Assembly: GCA_012512465.1 (NCBI GenBank) | Contig: JAAZED010000254.1 | Span: 1 to 7,191, forward strand | Reading direction: 5' to 3' | DNA from: Oxalobacter sp. | GTDB taxonomy: Bacteria > Pseudomonadota > Gammaproteobacteria > Burkholderiales > Burkholderiaceae_D | DNA length: 7,191 nt | In this document: positions 5,475 through 7,191 of the stretch, in pieces | Numbering within the stretch: position 1 is the stretch's first letter | Layout of the letters: every line of letters starts with the position of its first letter | The notes under the pieces: model-generated | What the model was told of the DNA's origin: nothing | Database searches by the model: none | The model's input: only the letters and a program-made list of their open reading frames with translations | Program-made: the position numbers and the translations under genes

Positions 5475-7191
5475 ATGGAAGACATGCTGAAAGAGTTCGT
5501 CGTTGAGGCACTGGACCTTGCGTCGCAGGTAGAAGAACATCTGCTGACGCTGGAGAGGCATCCCGACGACCAGGACACCATTAACGCCGTATTCCGCTCT
5601 TTTCATACGATCAAGGGTGGAGCGGGTTTTATGGGGCTCGCCCCGATGGTTGAAGCCTGTCATCTGACAGAAAACCTTTTTGACGGCATGAGAACCGGTA
5701 AAGTACCGGTGACGCCTGATGCCATTGAAGCGTCATTACAGGCCAGCAGCTTTGTCGGATACCAGTTAAGCGAACTGCATAATGGCGCGACGCCCGATGA
5801 ACTCTCGGCTTTTCCGCCAGAGATTGAAGCCATGCTGCAACGCGCACTTGCTGGCGAAGCAGCACCCGCGCCAACGGCAGCACCAGCGGCAAATACGCCC
5901 CCCCAAGCAGAAGCGGCTCCAGCCACACCATCTGCAGAAACCATGCCACCCGCTGAAGAGGGTCCCAACTGGCACGCCCTGTATAACGCGGTCGTCCCGG
6001 AAGACAAACAAGTTGAAGTACCGGCGAGCGCAGTTGCCGAAGCGTCTGAAGGCTCGACATGGGACGGGATTGATCGCCGGGGTAACCCTGAAGCATCAAC
6101 CACCGATATCGCCGCCATACCAGCAGCCCCGGCTGGGAACTGGGATGGCGCAGAAAGAAGACGCGCACCTTCCTCTGCACCCAAAGATGACAGTATCCGT
6201 ATTGATGCTGCCAAACTGGATGTTTTGCTTGAAGTTGCCGGCGAAGCCGCTCAGGCGGCCAACCAGGCCAGTGTCCTCCTGGACAAGCTTCGTCTCTTTC
6301 CGTTTGAAGATGAGGCGGCAGAACTCATTGACAATCTGATCGAAACCCAGGCAAGGGCTTCCCGCTATTCAACGGAGTTGCAACGAGCCACGCTTTCCAC
6401 GCGTATGCAGCCGGTGGGACGCCTGTTCCAGCGTTTCCCGCGCCTTGTCCGTGAACTGGCCCGCGAATTGAGTAAAAATGTTGATCTGGTGATCGAAGGT
6501 GCAGAAACCGAAGTTGACCGTCTGGTTGTTGACAGCCTGTATGATCCGCTTGTTCATATGCTGCGAAATTCGCTTGACCACGGTGTGGAAGATGCCGAAG
6601 GAAGGCTGGCCGCCGGGAAACCGGAAAAAGCCCAGATCCTGCTGAAAGCCTGGCAGGAAGCTAACAGTGTCATGATTGTCATTTCAGATGATGGCCGTGG
6701 CATGAATCCGGAAAGGCTCCGGGGTATAGCGGTTTCAAAAGGTCTGATCGGCCCCAATGATGCCCAGTCGGATGATGAAGCCTATCAGCTGGTTTTTCTT
6801 CCGGGCTTCTCAACAATGGAAGTTGCATCCAGCGTCTCAGGCCGCGGTGTCGGCATGGATGTGGTACGAACTGCGGTCGAACAGCATCGCGGTACCATCT
6901 GGATCGATTCAAAGCTGGGCAGGGGCACGACCTTTTCGATCAGGCTTCCGATTGAGCTATCCATTATTCCCATGCTGCTTGTGAGCACGTCAGGAGCCAA
7001 ACTTGGCATCCCGATGTCGCTGGTTGAGCGGGTCGTGGAACTCCCGGATACGTTTGAGCAGGTCAGCGGTCAGCCAGTATTCCGTGATCAGGGACGGCCA
7101 CTTCCGGTATTGTCCATGGCAAATGTGCTGGGATATGATCCTTGTGTTGAACAAGCCGGTATCGTTATCGCTGCTTCCAGCCCGTATATCC
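5475..7191 (+). CDS. cheA: Chemotaxis histidine kinase CheA (C-terminus beyond window)
   Basis: CheA autophosphorylates when driven by chemoreceptors via CheW and passes phosphate to CheY and CheB. The first 572 codons are present. The Hpt (P1) domain, residues 1 to about 105, has the phosphorylated His44 in FHTIKGGAGFMG. Residues about 115-238 are a Pro/Ala/Glu-rich linker without a recognisable P2 CheY-binding domain, carrying WDGIDRR (196-202) and WDGAERR (223-229). The dimerisation domain starts near SIRIDAAKLD (240-249). The ATPase domain shows the N box HMLRNSLDHGVE (361-372), G1 DDGRGMN (405-411), F box FLPGFST (441-447), G2 GRGVGMD (456-462) and G3 GRGTTF (482-487). A CheW-like P5 domain begins near 495 and is cut. 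The ATG at 5475 is the first in frame after a stop and leads straight into the Hpt helix. Its ribosome binding site (GGG, six bases upstream) is weak, suggesting some dependence on cheZ translation. Confidence 0.96.
   Translation, partial: MEDMLKEFVVEALDLASQVEEHLLTLERHPDDQDTINAVFRSFHTIKGGAGFMGLAPMVEACHLTENLFDGMRTGKVPVTPDAIEASLQASSFVGYQLSELHNGATPDELSAFPPEIEAMLQRALAGEAAPAPTAAPAANTPPQAEAAPATPSAETMPPAEEGPNWHALYNAVVPEDKQVEVPASAVAEASEGSTWDGIDRRGNPEASTTDIAAIPAAPAGNWDGAERRRAPSSAPKDDSIRIDAAKLDVLLEVAGEAAQAANQASVLLDKLRLFPFEDEAAELIDNLIETQARASRYSTELQRATLSTRMQPVGRLFQRFPRLVRELARELSKNVDLVIEGAETEVDRLVVDSLYDPLVHMLRNSLDHGVEDAEGRLAAGKPEKAQILLKAWQEANSVMIVISDDGRGMNPERLRGIAVSKGLIGPNDAQSDDEAYQLVFLPGFSTMEVASSVSGRGVGMDVVRTAVEQHRGTIWIDSKLGRGTTFSIRLPIELSIIPMLLVSTSGAKLGIPMSLVERVVELPDTFEQVSGQPVFRDQGRPLPVLSMANVLGYDPCVEQAGIVIAASSPYI

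Noticed and set aside
5660..6214. Minus-strand Ala/Gly/Ser-rich open frame of 184 codons opposite the CheA linker, and the plus-strand out-of-frame 5782-6339 frame
   Set aside because: Both result from the biased Ala/Pro/Glu codons of the CheA linker; neither has a ribosome binding site or domain, and CheA is continuous in its own frame.

Overview
The window looks like chromosomal DNA of a Gram-negative betaproteobacterium. The closest resemblance by eye is to Burkholderiales, and within them to Oxalobacteraceae. This rests on a porin with the signal peptide and first strands typical of that order (MKKTLIALAVLG..., VTIYGVVD, NRIGFRGSEDLGGGLKATFELE), a GlyA that reads like the Burkholderiales protein, and a CheZ/CheA pair implying flagellar chemotaxis. 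The assignment is inference from protein style, since no search was run. Base composition looks even across the window, and no transposase, integrase, tRNA, rRNA or CRISPR array was seen.

The left half (1-3869) is transcribed on the minus strand. Reading in the direction of transcription: glyA (serine hydroxymethyltransferase) with a strong intrinsic terminator; ribD (riboflavin deaminase/reductase); ribE/ribC (riboflavin synthase), 19 bases after ribD and clearly co-transcribed with it; a 416-base gap without a convincing gene; and the first 112 codons of an outer-membrane porin, cut by the window edge. glyA supplies one-carbon units and glycine. ribD and riboflavin synthase supply two of the steps to riboflavin. 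The other rib genes (ribBA, ribH) and nrdR, frequent neighbours in related bacteria, are not here.

A 268-base divergent intergenic region (3870-4137) separates glyA from the plus-strand half. It contains a long-range inverted repeat enclosing a smaller hairpin. On the plus strand come a 60-residue 4-oxalocrotonate-tautomerase-family protein, a 166-base gap with a terminator-like hairpin, cheZ (CheY-P phosphatase) and cheA (chemotaxis histidine kinase, running off the right edge after 572 codons). CheA would phosphorylate CheY and CheZ would remove the phosphate; no cheY is visible in the window.

The most interesting signal is in the chemotaxis pair. CheZ has an acidic N-terminal extension with three copies of a DELEALFD motif, two of them perfect 14-residue repeats. 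The motif aligns with CheZ's own C-terminal CheY-binding peptide, suggesting a multivalent CheY-P capture arm. CheA shows no recognisable CheY-docking P2 domain; a Pro/Ala/Glu-rich linker with two WDGxxRR motifs takes its place. The other genes are ordinary housekeeping genes.
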